Below, piece after piece: positions 16,512-29,093 of a stretch of DNA of 64,000 nucleotides. Position 1 is the stretch's first letter. Each line of letters opens with the position of its first letter. The position numbers and the translations under genes were made by a program. The notes under the pieces are model-generated. The model was not told the DNA's origin. It saw only the letters and a list, made by a program, of their open reading frames with translations, and made no database searches. The stretch is taken from contig NC_091008.1 in NCBI RefSeq assembly GCF_041146395.1, positions 6,647,501-6,711,500 of the forward strand, given 5' to 3'. The DNA is from Eulemur rufifrons (Eukaryota > Chordata > Mammalia > Primates > Lemuridae).

Positions 16512-18330
16512 ACTGTCAACCATTCTATATCTAGCAAAACTGTCCTTCAAAAGTGGAATAGAAAAAAAAAAAAGTGGGATAGAAATTAAGGCATTCCCAG
16601 ATGAATAAAAGCTGAGACAGTTTATTAGTACTAGAGCTGCCTGGCAAGAAATTTTAAAGGGGGTCCTGCAGTTTAAATAAAAGGGCACTAGAAAATAAAT
16701 ACAACAAAAACAAAAATAAGTAAATTAGACTTAATTAAACTAAAAATGTTTCTGCACAGCAAAAGAAATAATCAATATACAATCTACAAAATAGGAGAAA
16801 ATATTCACAAACTGTACATCTGACAAAGGACTAATATCCAGAATCTACAAGGAACTCAAACAACTCAGCAAGAAAAAAAACAACCAAATAACCCCATTAA
16901 AAAGTGAGCAAAAGACAGGAATAGACATTTTTCAAAATAAGATATACAAATGGCCAGCAAACATATGAAAAAATGCTCAACATCACTCATCTTCAGGGAA
17001 TCGCAAATTAAAACCACAATGAGATACCACCTTATGCTTGTGAGAATCACCATATTAAAAAGTCAAAAAAAAAAACAATAGATGCTGGTGTGGAGGCAGT
17101 GAAAAGGTAACGCTTATACACTGTTGGTGGCAATGTGTGTTTGTACGACCTCTATGGAAAACGGTGTGGAGATTCCTCGAAGAACTCAAAGTAGACCTAC
17201 CGTTTGATCCAGCAATCACTGCTGGGTATGTACCCAAAGGAAAAGGAGTCATTATATCCAAAAGACACATGTACTTGTATGTTTGTAACAGTACAATTCA
17301 TAACTGCAAAGATATGCAATCAACCTAAGTTCCCATCCACTGATAAGTGAATAAAGAAAATGTGATATATACACACATATATATTTACACATACACACAC
17401 ACACAATATATACATACACACACACCATCGAATACTACTCAGCCATAAAGAAGAATAAAATAATGTCTTTTGCAGCAACTTGGATGGAACTGGAAGCCTT
17501 TATCCTAGGTGAAGTATCTCGGGAATGGAAAAACAAATTCCGCATGTACTCACTAATAAGTGGGAGCTGAATGATGGGTAAACATGGTCATACAGAGTGG
17601 TGTAACGGACTTGGGAGACTCAGAAGGGAGGAGGGTTGGAGGGGAGCGAGGAAATAAAAACTATCCGTCAGGTACACTGTACGCTATTGTGATGGGTGAT
17701 GGGTTTACTAAAAGCCCTGACTTCACCACTATACAATTCATCCATGTAACAAAAAAACTACTCGTAACCCCTCAATCTATTGAAATAAAAAATAAATAAA
17801 AATTCCAAAAGGACACTAGATAGTAATCAGAAGCAGGATGAAGAAATAAAAATCTCCGTAGAATACATGGGAAATTATTTTTCAAAGAGTTAGTATTATG
17901 CAACGACAGAGTAGAACTGTACTTTTTTTGTTTTCTACATGATTTAAGAGATTAATACATCATAAAATTATTAGTCTAAAAGCTAGCATTATTATAGCTT
18001 TGGTTTATAACGCCACATTTTGTTTTCTACATAATTTAGGAGACTAACGTATTAAAAAATTATTAGTTTATGTTTCTGGGCACATAATGTACTAAGATGT
18101 AATTCTGTGACATCAAGAACCACAGGGATAGGGGATAGAGCTTCAAATGAGCAGTGCTGGTGTAAATTCAAGTTACAGTGTTACAGCTTTAGGATGTCAA
18201 ATGTAATTGCCATGGTAACCACAAAGAAAACAGTCACAAAAGGCTGTATATGCAAAAGGAAATGGGAAGGAATTAAAACATTCCGCTACAAAAAAAATCA
18301 ACTGAACACAAAAGGAGACAGTAAAATGGG
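16512..18330 (+). mobile_element. old L1 segment, split by a younger L1
   Basis: The left piece (16512-16689: 'CTAGCAAAACTGTCCTTCAA', 'TTCCCAGATGAATAAAAGCT') and the right piece (17805-18330: 'ACACTAGATAGTAATC', 'GGTAACCACAAAGAAAACAG', 'TCAACTGAACACAAAAGGAG') are consecutive parts of one mammalian L1M-type internal region. The younger L1 at 16690-17804 lies between them. Confidence 0.7.
16690..17804 (+). mobile_element. L1 inserted into an older L1
   Basis: Contains ORF2 C-terminal sequence ('TTTCTGCACAGCAAAAGAAA', 'CATATGAAAAAATGCTCAAC', 'TGGATGGAACTGGAAGCC') with many stops, then a 3' UTR ending 'TATTGAAATAAAAAATAAAT'. It is flanked by AAAGGGCACTAGA and AAAGGACACTAGA, the likely target duplication. 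A TA/CA-rich expansion lies at 17365-17426. Confidence 0.85.
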
Positions 18331-18334
18331 GTCT

Positions 18335-18845
18335 CAAAGAGAAATTTATACACCCCTGTTCCTAGTAAATTAGTCACGATAGCTAAAACGTGGAAGCAAC
18401 CCAAGTGTCCATCAAGCGATGAATGGCTAAACAAAATGTGGTACAGAGATACAATGAAACATTATTTACCCTTAAAAAGGAAGGAAATTCTGACACATGC
18501 TACAACATGTATGATCCTGGAGGACATTGTGCTAAGTGAAATAAGCCAGTCACAAAAAGACAAATGCTGCCTGGTTCTAGTCACACAAGGTACCTAAACT
18601 AGTCGAAATCGTAGAGGGAAAATAGAACGATAGTTGCCAAGGTCTGGGAGAAGGGGAATGAGGAGTTATTGCTTAATGAGTGTAGAATTTTAGTTTTGCA
18701 AGATGAACAGAGTTTTAGAGATGGACGGTGGGGAGGGGTGTACAACAATACGAACATATTTACTATTGCTGAACTGCACCCTTAAAAATGGTTACGATGG
18801 TAAATCCTGTGTGTATTTTACCACAATAAAAAACTGAAGGAAAAA
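18335..18845 (+). mobile_element. L1M 3' end (L1ME-like)
   Basis: 'AACGTGGAAGCAACCCAAGT', 'GTGAAATAAGCCAGTCACAA', 'TTTTGCAAGATGAACAGAGT' and 'TTTTACCACAATAAAAAACT' trace the ORF2 end and 3' UTR of an ancient L1. It may be the far end of the split L1 just upstream, after an internal deletion. Confidence 0.8.
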
Positions 18846-21091
18846 AAGACTTTCCCTCAAGGATTTTTGAACATCAACAATTCTTTTAAGAGGCATTCTA
18901 TGATTAATTAGCCTCTGAATTTAAGCAGAAATAAAACTCAAACCACAACAAAGCACGTAGCATGTTAGTTTTCATATGACGATACAGTAAAAGAAACTCT
19001 AAAGAGGGATTTAAAATCATTTCACATTACATTACATTGGAGGTTAAAAGTCATATTTTTATAGTATGCAAAATATAAATTAGCAATCTCATTACGTTTA
19101 TTCCCTGTAGACAAAACAGGGGCAGGGGAAAATAAAAACGCAAGCACATGTAAATGATTTTTTGTTTATGGTGTTTGGGAAAGTTCAGTTTGTTTCAAAT
19201 CTGAGCCCAATCAAGAAAAATATTTAAATAAGAATACTCTATGAACCACAGCAAAGACTCCAACTTTATACGTCTATTTTTTCTCTCAATTTCCCCTGTT
19301 TTCATATGCCCACTTTACAAAAGAGAGAAACTAAAAGTGAGGACACAGACAGAAAATTGTTTTTATATTTCTTCAGCATACGTTTCGCCATTAAATATTC
19401 CCATCGTTCAACCGAGCAATTTCTAACACAGACTCAAACTAAGCTCATTTGTAAAACAAAACACGTGTGGACAATGATTAAAATACAGAAGGGAAGGGGA
19501 GTTTCTCAGGCCTGCTTTGTTTTTCTTATGTATATTTTCCGTCCCATTTCCACTCAAATCATTTGACAGAAAATGACCCCCACTCAGAGCAAACAATTTT
19601 CTCTGGAGTGAGAAAAATTAACGAGTAAACACTACCATACTATCTCTGAGAAATGTTATCCATTGGGGTTATCTTCTTCCTGTAAACTGTGTAAGTTTAT
19701 CAGAACAGCATACAGTGACTCAGTGCATGCTCTCTGGGGAAAACAAGGAATGATTTTTCCCAACGAAGACAAGAGTGATCATGAAAATCAAATGTGAAGT
19801 CGCCAAACCCATGGCAGTGCCTTTTCTAGGGAAACATTTTGTTATTTAAGCTAAAACATTATCTAATGAATTGGCAGGGCCATCCTTTAGCACGTAACAG
19901 AATTTAGTCCTGGATATAACTGTGGATAATAAAATATGTGAGTTGCAAATGAGTTCCACCCCCTACCGTAGACCTAGCAGTGTTAGTCATGCACCCAAAT
20001 CCCATACACTGAGTGCCTACCATATCGCTTCTTCTGCCGTTAAGGAGTTCAGGATCGAGAGAGCCGGACAGGAAATCCAACAGAAGCAGCACAAACCAGA
20101 ACGTCCTTTGAAAGTTCTAGACCCCGGGTTCGACTGGGAGCTCGTGGGAGGGGCACTTAACCAGGCTTGGAATAGGGCAAGCAGGTGCAAGAAAGCTATT
20201 CCCAGCTGAGGCTGCTTGAAGGCTACGTGGAATTTTAGAAGAAAGAGGCAAGAAAGCTTTCAGTCTAAGAGAACAAGCATGGGCACATTTGAGAGCTATT
20301 AGATGGTAAAATAAGACTTATGGATCAGGCGTTGGGGCTGAGGCAGAGAAAAGCTGGATAAAGGGAAATAAATCCATCTCCTTTTCCACGTCTGTGTAAC
20401 TTTGTTGGCACTTACCACGTGCCCTGCCAAATATTAGGTAGCCCCCTAAAAGGAGAATACAGATAGGAAAAAACTATATGGTCACTCTCCTTAAAAATGT
20501 TCCAGTTTAGTTAGAGTGGGGGCTTGGGGGAGGGTGTGCAGATAGACTTTCTAAAACCAAGTGCGGTGACATGTGACATGGCAGAAGTCTTGTAGCAAAT
20601 AGTTGGACCACAAGGGAACATGGGACCAGTTCCATCTGGGGAGAAAGTTAAGAGCTGATACAGTTGTTGGCTCCAGGTGCCAACTTCCTTCTCTCCCACA
20701 GCATTTAGACATCACGGCGTTCTTCCCTGCTGAGCCCAGATTTCCTTCTCGAACGATGGTCCAGGCACACACAGCTGATCAGAGTTGGTACGTGAGATCA
20801 ATCCTGGGTACTAGGCACCCTGGAAAGCTTAGTCTTTGAAGGAACAGGAAGATAGAGTGGAGTGGAGTTAGAGATCAGAAAGCCAATGGGGGGATCCCTG
20901 AGGTTGGCTGACACTGGTTCTCTCCCTCCTAACTGGAGGTGGGGGGAAGGGCAGGGAGAGCTGCAGGTGGGAGGGCTAATTTCACTGGCTTGTGCCAGCC
21001 CCTGCACAATCTGTCCCCTACAAGACAGCTGGTGACGGCTCCCTGACCCACACGCGTGAGCATCTTTGCTCCTACAGTGAAGACCAGAACT

Positions 21092-21130
21092 AGGGAGAGG
21101 GACCGGGAGAGGGAGAGGGAGGAGAGGGGG
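21092..21130 (+). repeat. GGGAGA-rich tract with G-quadruplex pattern
   Basis: Runs of GGG separated by AGA, ACC, AGA and AGA meet the usual G3-N(1-7) rule at least four times. Purine-only apart from one CC. Confidence 0.8.
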
Positions 21131-21834
21131 ATATTTGATTCCACAAACCAGAAAAGAGGCCCCAGGAAAAGCTCCTAAGTAGGGCTGAAGGAGAAAGCAA
21201 GTTACGGAGTTCTCGTTAGGAATGGCAACTCCGGGGGCCGGTGGGACCCTACTACGGGGAAGGAAGCCAGGCTTTGCTTGCTCCTCAGTGCAAAACAGCC
21301 TCGGCATTGCACTGGAAAGGGAATGGAATGTTCATCAATTATATTAAAAGTAGATGGACTTATTAAAAATGCAGCGGTGTTTGCCAGAAGCAGATGGAAA
21401 ACAGAAATTCAAAACAAGGTGAGGTCATTTGCAAAACCCCAGCCCTGAGGCGAACTCCCAGCAGCTCACAGCTCTCCTGTGCCGAGTGGTGCTGATGAGA
21501 GGCGGCTGGGAAGGACGAGGGGGCAGAAAACCCCAAGACGTGGTTATACATCCCCTTCCTTCTGTCATTCTCCAGCATAGAGAAAGACGTCTCTTTCCCT
21601 TCCCATTTAATAGCCATTGGTATCAATTTAGAGTCTGTGAATTGCTGGTTTCATCCCTGTGGAAATCAGATTTCCCTCCTATACCTGTTGTATAGACGTG
21701 CTCACTCATCTTAAACACTGCAATTGATTGCAGCTAAAAACCAGCCAAACTCTAGTAATTTCTGAGCCTGAACTTGGATGACCACTTTTTTCTATAATAT
21801 CCGAATGTTAATTCTAAAGCTTCAGATAACCTTA

Positions 21835-21962
21835 GAAATATCTAGTCCACCACTCTCAATGTCCCAGTTGGGGAAAGTCCAAATCCAGAAAAATCGGGTT
21901 ATTTGCCTTAGTTTACATAGCAGTTTTGTAGCTAGAAGCCAGAACTCCTGGCGTCTGTTACA
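21835..21962 (-). mobile_element. MIR-like SINE fragment
   Basis: 'ATATCTAGTCCACCACTCTC' and 'CATAGCAGTTTTGTAGCTAG' with 'CCAGAACTCCTGGCG' resemble an antisense MIR-family core. Confidence 0.5.
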
Positions 21963-22690
21963 GTATAAGATTGAAGAAAATGAACACTTTGCCTTTGAAT
22001 AATTGTTTCAAGAATAAGGCTTAGGCTGCTGGCTAATGGGTATTCTAACAGTACTTAGTTATACTGCTTTAATAAGATCTATTAAGTGGTGATGTAACAA
22101 AAATAACAGGGATGATAAAGCATACCCAGATATTAATCATGATTCACACGATTTTGCAAAGCTTTAAAAAATTCTCTTAGAACCGTTGCCATAAGGAAAA
22201 TTTACGTATTATAAAGCAAACAGTGGAGGGGGGAGGAGGGGGGAGCAAAGGCTTTTTCCCACCTATTTCTGGGGAAATCAGAAAAAGCTGGTGTGATTGG
22301 GAAACCGTGCAAAGGAAAGATTGAATTAAAAGCAAATCAGCCCTTGTTACTTTAATCATCGATACGATGGAAATTTTTTTGACAATCCCTGTCAATTTAC
22401 ACATTAAGTCACTGTTCAATTATCCAAATTTGAAACAGAAAGTACTGTTTTCTTCTACAGCGGGATTAAAAATTAAGACATTACTAATTACGGGAATGTT
22501 GACTGTAATCAGTTATTCTTCTAGCTTCTTTTCTTCTTTTCTTTTTAATGAGGTCTTCAAATTAGGGCACACAGCATGGTTTCCAGAAAGACAGATGTGG
22601 GTGTCTCTAGAAGCAGATAGAGAGATGCTTTCCCCCACGAGAAAGAAGTACTGTGCTTTTGAAAGTTAGAAAAAATAACTAAATGTTTTT

Positions 22691-23050
<360 letters not shown>

Positions 23051-23604
23051 TGTTTTTAGATTTTTAGATTCGAGAATCCTCGCTGGTTTTATAGACAAAG
23101 TGGGTTTATGAAGATACATAAACTTGATGGATGTATATAGGATTGCTAGAGGCAATGCATTAGAAATTTAATACGGGGGTTCTAGACAATCGAGCATTAG
23201 AGATTGTTTTAAGAAGTTCGGTTCTTCTAGTGACATTGTGACTTCTGTTCTTCAGGGCCAATCTCAGCATTGCTCAGTATCTCAGCTCATCCTGTTAGAA
23301 GATGGAAATTTCCTATGCACCTCTCAGATTTTTTGGAGAGTAATGATCGAACAGTTTGAAAAACAACTTTTGTGAAAAATGTATGAAATGCTTCACTTTA
23401 CTTTCTAACTCCCAGTTTCCATAGTTTTCAGAGCCTTGAGGTCAAGGTTATTGAAGTGAATAGTTTAGTGGACGGGGCAGGAAAAAATAGAGAGAGGGAA
23501 CATTGAGCGCGTCTGAATGTAACACGGCCCTCTCTCCTCTTCTTCTTTTTTATGCTCTCACAGAGAGAACTCACCTTGGAATATCAATACAACATGTGGT
23601 GCAG

Positions 23605-23765
23605 AATGTAGGCTTTTGGGTCAGACAGTATAGAATTGAAACTCTAGCTCTTTCTTTCAATGACTATTCATGGGAATGGATGAGTTGCTTTCCATCTTTG
23701 AGCCTCAGTTTTGTTTATGAAACATGTCACAAAATGTTGAGTACAATTTTTTCTGTTATCTTTGA
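23605..23765 (+). mobile_element. MIR SINE
   Basis: 'GGCTTTTGGGTCAGACAGTA', 'GAATTGAAACTCTAGCTCTT' and 'CTTTGAGCCTCAGTTTTGTT' follow the MIR core in order. Confidence 0.75.
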
Positions 23766-24118
23766 GTTGCTGAGGCCCGAGGCTGATAATAAAAGGCCAT
23801 TTTGTCCCCACTTCCAAAAAAAGAGTACCAATAAACCAACAGGTATTGAGGTCAGAGACCTTCCCAAAGGTGGGGGGACAGGCCGGAATACCCCTAAGTA
23901 TCACCCCAACTTCCCCATCAGAAAGTTATGGAACCTGCTCGACTGTCATTAGTGAACATAACGGGTAGAAATAGAAGATTCAACATAACACAGTTGAGAA
24001 CAACTTCAGATCTGCCAAAACTCTGATTACATATGGAAAATAATACCTACCTGACATAGTCCTCGAATGTAAGTCATAAATTGTATCTCATTATACTCCT
24101 GCTTAAAACTCTAAAGTC

Positions 24119-24439
<321 letters not shown>

Positions 24440-24965
24440 GAAACGAACCCTAAAGTGGAGTTTTCTGTTGGACTCAGAATCTAAATCCAGCCTCCCTATC
24501 CCCTGCTCACTGCCTAGTTTTCCAGACTCATCCCGTCCCATCTATTTCCTCGCAAAGTCTGCTACACGCACCACGACTTTTTTTTTTTTTTATGATTCTT
24601 TCAAACACCATAAGCTTATTTCTTTTCCGGGGCCTCTACACATTCCTGGGGCACATCTTTCTCCATTGCAGGATAAATTACTTTCCTCTTTCTGGATTTC
24701 CCAGATTAAATGTCACCACTTGGAAAGGCTTTCTCTGACCATCAAATCTAGAACACGTCCTGCATGTATTCTCAGACGTTTGTTCATTTCTTCTGTAACA
24801 TTAACTGTAATCTGCAGTTATTTTATGTGTTTTTATTTTTACCTTTTTTTGTGTGTCTTTCCATGAGAGAAGAAGCCACGTCTATGTTGTTTAACATTAC
24901 ATTCCAAGTATCTAGACTGTGCTAGACATTAAAGATGTGCTCAAGAAATGTCATTATTTTCTTGG
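24440..24965 (+). mobile_element. L2 3' region, sense
   Basis: 'TTAAATGTCACCACTTGGAA', 'GGCTTTCTCTGACCATCAAA' and 'AGACTGTGCTAGACATTAAA' fit the LINE2 3' end. A T12 run at 24577 is not part of it. Confidence 0.7.
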
Positions 24966-25357
24966 CTTCATTTTTATGAATATGACTTCCAAATCATATT
25001 TCTGAATCTCCTTTTCTCTGATATACACCATAGCTCCATGTCTTCAACCATTTACTTAATAGTTATCCCTGGATATCCCATATTCAGTTAAAAATAAGTT
25101 GAAACAAAACCACACTGATGTCCAGTGTTGCCCCCCTTACGGAGCATAAGCACTTCCAGAAGAGCTGTTGTAAAAAAGCTTTATTTTTTTTCTGTGTGTT
25201 AAACGTTGTTCTGTGTACAGAGGAAGTGTATTAATTAGTTATCTATTGTCACAATAAGGTAACATAACAAAAACCACAAAACCTCAGCCACATACGATAT
25301 TAAATATTTATTGCTCATACATTTAGGGATAGTAAGCTAGAAAGGTCTTCTGATCTT

Positions 25358-25695
25358 TTGTTTGTTTGTTTGTTTGTTTTTGAGACAGAGTCTCACTCCG
25401 TAGCCTGGGCTAGCGTGCCGTGGCGTCAGCCTCGCTCACAGCAACCTCAGACTCCTGGGCTCAAGCGATCCTCCTGCCTCAGCCTCCCGAGTAGCTGGGA
25501 CTACAGGCATGTGCCACCATGCCCGGCTAATTTTTTCTATATATTTTTAGGTGTCCAGATAATTTCTTCCTATTTTTAGTAGAGATGGGATCTTGCTCTT
25601 GCTCAGGCTGGTCTGGAACTCCTGACCTCAAGCGATCCTCCCGCCTCGGCCTCCCAGAGTTCTGGGATGACAGGCGTGAGGCATCGTGCCCGGCC
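25358..25695 (-). mobile_element. lemur-type Alu with (TTTG)n tail
   Basis: Antisense Alu whose tail has become (TTTG)5; perfect CTTCTGATCTT duplication at 25347-25357 and 25700-25710. Confidence 0.95.
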
Positions 25696-26019
25696 AGCTC
25701 TTCTGATCTTGACGAGGTTTGCTCAGGCATCTGCAGATGGGCTGTCACCCGATCCAGGCTGTCCTGGTTGTGGCTACTGCAGACACTCCACTTCGTCATG
25801 TTCTTGTCATGGCAATGACAGAAGAGGGCAGCCCCAGGGCAATAGCCTTTGCTCGCATCCAGCATACGTGTTGGCCAAAACGACTCCTTGAACCCAGAGG
25901 CAAGGAGTCTGGCAGGAGGCAAAAGACCCTGCAAAATTGTGTTTGGATGCAGGCAGGGGTGAAGAATTGGGAGGACTAATGTTTCAAAGTACTAGAGGAG
26001 GAAAGAAAAAAAGACTCCA

Positions 26020-26361
<342 letters not shown>

Positions 26362-26369
26362 TTACCCTT

Positions 26370-26740
26370 TAGAAAGTCATGTTCTAACTGAGAGACAGAC
26401 ACAAAGATAAAGTTTTCCCCAAGTGGTAAATAATGGAGATGAGTGTGGAGAACTCTGGGATCAGGGAAAGGGTGACTGGCTGAGGGACAGAGAAAGTCTC
26501 AGAGCAGAGACAACCACATGTGACTATTGAAGGATCAACAGGGACTTATCAGACCTGACAAGTGGTGGAACAAAGGCATAGGAGTAGTGTGGAGGTAAGG
26601 AAAAGCGTGGAGTGTTCCGAGAACAGTCACTGGTGTAATCATATCGAGACATAAAAAGTGATGAAATGCATTAAAAAGGCAGGAGAGATTGGAGCCACAA
26701 CTGGACATGTAGATTAGACTTGCAGGATAGGATGGTCATC
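26370..26740 (-). mobile_element. probable L2 fragment, antisense
   Basis: 'GTTCTAACTGAGAGACAGAC', 'GGTGACTGGCTGAGGGACAG' and 'GTGGAACAAAGGCATAGGAG' resemble diverged LINE2 reverse complement. Confidence 0.5.
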
Positions 26741-26924
26741 TCAATTTTTAAAGCAAAAGTGTTACCAGATTCCAAGCTAAATCTGCAGACAGCATTCACT
26801 AAGCGCTCTCCCCGCTACCGTCTCCCGGTTAGTGGTACCCTGGTGTGATTCAGGCAGCCATGTGCCCAGCTCCCGGGGGATGATGCGTGGTTGAGCTTAG
26901 CCAATCACAAAGCTCCGATTCACA

Positions 26925-27265
26925 TGCTTGGCTTTCCCAGATCCCCTTGCAGTAGGGGTGCACATGTGACCCGGGTCTGACCAATAAGATGTAAGGATAC
27001 GTCTTTCTGAGGATTCTGGTGAGGATTTCGCTTCATGCACAAGAGGGCAAAGCTTCTCAAGGGGAAAAATCATTGCCTTTTTATGCCCAACTCCCTCTAG
27101 ACACATCTGTGTGACCTGGGGCCATTGTGGACACGTTGTAAACTGGCAGTGATAAGCCCAAGTAGAAGGACCAGCACAGTGGGGGCTGCAGAGAAGACAC
27201 TGGAGAAGAGAGACGACCTCCTTGGTGATGTCACTGGGCTGCGGTGTCATCCCCCGACTGCTGAC
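26925..27265. mobile_element. unnamed mammalian interspersed repeat
   Basis: 'CCCTTGCAGTAGGGGTGCAC' followed by 'CATGTGACCC' and 'CTGACCAATAAGATGTAAGG' belong to a familiar mammalian repeat pattern (a 'CCAATGAGATGTAAG' core). I cannot name it safely. Confidence 0.4.
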
Positions 27266-27919
27266 GTTTAGAACTCTTCAAATGTAAGAGAATCAAGTGT
27301 CTTCAATGCTTGAGCCACTACTGGGTGAGGTTTTTATGTTACTTGCATATACATATCTATCTGTATTTTTTTTTTTTTGCAATGAATCAAAAGAGGCTTT
27401 GTGGATCTGTTATTTACCTGATGAAAGTTCACTACTTATGAATAATGGGACATTGTGCTCTCCACTTTGTTCCCCCATATCTTCTGTCCCTTCTACTCCA
27501 TCCTTCTCTGTTTGTCACAAGGCTGACCTTCGTGGACCCCCTCGGTGGGTTGTCCTGACCTCAGGCCTGCAGTTCATTTCAGCCAATGGACGTCGCCAGC
27601 AAGAGGGCAGAGAGCGGGAAAAGAGTGAGGTGGGTATTTATTCCTGCCTCTCCCTTCCTTGTGCGTCATCGTCATCGTAGTTAGAATTTTCTTCATCCTT
27701 CTGTTGAAAGTTCCTATCAGGTAGCCCCAGCTCTCTCGGAGTTCTACGACAGCTTCTTCCTTAACCCCTCCAGGGAGACAGCTCCCCACTCTTGCTGGCC
27801 CCAGGGTACCGGCGTTTGTAGGTTTCTCTTAGGTCTGCCCACAGCTTTGGAAATAGCTCCTTTATTATTAACTCTCCTCGGGTATCCCAATTGTGCATCT
27901 GTACATAGGGTATAGGTTG

Positions 27920-28278
27920 TTTTTTTTTTGGTTTTTTTTTTTTTGGTTTTTTTTTTTTGAGACAGAATCTCGCTCTGTTGCCTGGGCTAGAGTGAGTGCC
28001 GTGGTGTCAGCCTAGCTCACAGCAACCTCAAACTCCTGGGCTCAAGCAATCCTCCTGTCTCAGCCTCCCGAGTAGCTAGGACTACAGGCATGCACCACCA
28101 TGCCCGGCTAATTTTTTCCATATATATTTTTAGTTGGCCAGATCATTTCTTTCTATTTTTAGTAGAGATGAGGTCTCACTCTTGCTCAGGCTGGTCTCGA
28201 ACTCCTGACCTCAAGCGATCCACCCGCCTTGGCCTCCCAGAGTGCTAGGATTACAGGCGTGAGCCACCGCGCCCGGCC
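27920..28278 (-). mobile_element. lemur-type Alu with GG-interrupted poly(T)
   Basis: Antisense Alu. Its tail reads T10-GG-T12-GG-T13, an unusual regular interruption. The next Alu fragment follows directly. Confidence 0.94.
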
Positions 28279-28279
28279 T

Positions 28280-28334
28280 GTTTTTTTTTTTTTTTTTTTG
28301 AGACAGAGTCTCACTCTGTTGCCCTGGCTAGAGT
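28280..28334 (-). mobile_element. Alu 3'-end fragment
   Basis: Poly(T) and 'GAGACAGAGTCTCACTCTGT' up to 'GCTAGAGTG' only; the rest of this Alu is absent and L1M text starts at once. Confidence 0.88.
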
Positions 28335-28630
28335 GGCTACACCACCAACAATGTCTAAAAACTCCAATTCTTCCTCATCCCTAATGACACTTGTTACTAT
28401 CTGTATATTTTTTTTAATTTTAGCCATCTTGGTGGGCGTGAAGTTATATTTCATTTTGAATTTGATTTGCATTTCCCTAATGATCAATGAGGTCAAGCAT
28501 CTCTTCCTGTATTTATTGGCCATTGGTATATGATCTTTGGAGAAATCCTTTGCTCACTGTGTAAGAACCGGTTTCCCTCAGCCCCAGGAACAGATAGGCA
28601 GAGTCACCAAGGCTGCAACAGACAAAGGAG

Positions 28631-28636
28631 TTTATT
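28631..28636 (-). promoter_or_regulatory. LTR poly(A) signal
   Basis: The minus strand reads AATAAA (GAGAATAAACTCC), about 70 bases before the LTR's 3' end, placing the R/U5 boundary here. Confidence 0.65.
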
Positions 28637-28723
28637 CTCTAGCCTGGGCTAGGGTCCAAGGCTCAGAGCACCAAAGCAGTGGTCTCTCCAGGAGCCAGGA
28701 CCCCGCCCTGGGTGGGCACTAAG

Positions 28724-28731
28724 CTTTTATA
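28724..28731 (-). promoter_or_regulatory. LTR TATA box
   Basis: The minus strand reads TATAAAAG, downstream of three CCAAT boxes and about 90 bases upstream of the LTR AATAAA, where a retroviral U3 promoter is expected. Confidence 0.7.
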
Positions 28732-28815
28732 CTCATCAGTAGGTTACATGTACCGGGCACACCATCCTCCACCCCCCTTTTAGTTCATTTGCTCTTTCAA
28801 AAGTGGCTGATAGTG

Positions 28816-28920
28816 TTGGCTCCTGATTGGCTGGTTTCCACGCCGGGGCTTTGGCTCATGATTGGCCAGTTTCTGAGGCTTTGGCTCCTGATTGGCCGGT
28901 TTCCAAGCCGGGGCTTTCAG
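28816..28920 (-). promoter_or_regulatory. triplicated CCAAT module in LTR U3
   Basis: Three imperfect tandem units of about 30-35 bases each contain ATTGG on the plus strand at 28826, 28861 and 28891, i.e. CCAAT on the LTR's coding strand. Shared flanks are 'GGCTCCTGATTGGC' and 'GGTTTCCA.GCCGGGGCTT'. Repeated U3 enhancer modules of this kind are common in gammaretroviral LTRs. Confidence 0.65.
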
Positions 28921-29093
28921 TTGTTAGCAGCGCCGTTCCGGGGAGGGGGAGGGTCTGCGTCGGGGAAACCGAAACTTAGGCCTATCCTAGGAGGTCCAGT
29001 CTGTCATGGAGTCACTCCTGTTTTCCTTCCTGCTCTACAACTGCTCAACTGAGTTGTCTTTTTATCATTGAGTTGTAAGAGTTTTTTTATACA

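Larger units (their letters stand above)
18846..22683. other. no gene recognised
   Basis: Longest stretch with few repeats in the left half. 20.5-21.6 kb is clearly more GC-rich and G-tracted than its surroundings and carries the longest minus-strand open frame there (169 codons, 20798-21307). That frame is low-complexity Pro/Ser/Leu-rich without a known domain. Confidence 0.55.
28560..29039 (-). mobile_element. solo LTR of a class I endogenous retrovirus
   Basis: The 480 bases start TGTAAGAACC and end GCTCTACA, giving TGT...ACA termini, and are flanked by ACTG on both sides (28556-28559 and 29040-29043), a 4-bp target duplication typical of class I (gammaretrovirus-like) elements. Read on the minus strand the order is U3 with three CCAAT boxes, TATAAAAG, AATAAA, U5. 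No internal retroviral sequence lies beside it, so it is a solo LTR left by LTR-LTR recombination. It sits inside an antisense L1M whose text resumes cleanly on both sides. I do not recognise the LTR family. Confidence 0.85.

Noticed and set aside
20124..20140. tRNA B-box-like GGGTTCGACTGG
   Set aside because: No A box or foldable tRNA upstream, and the B-box end does not match.
20798..21307. 169-codon minus-strand open frame
   Set aside because: Pro/Leu/Ser-rich translation of a G-rich tract, no domain, overlapped by other frames; length is explained by the local GC content.
23503..23952. 149-codon plus-strand open frame
   Set aside because: A MIR lies in its middle (23605-23765); no domain seen.
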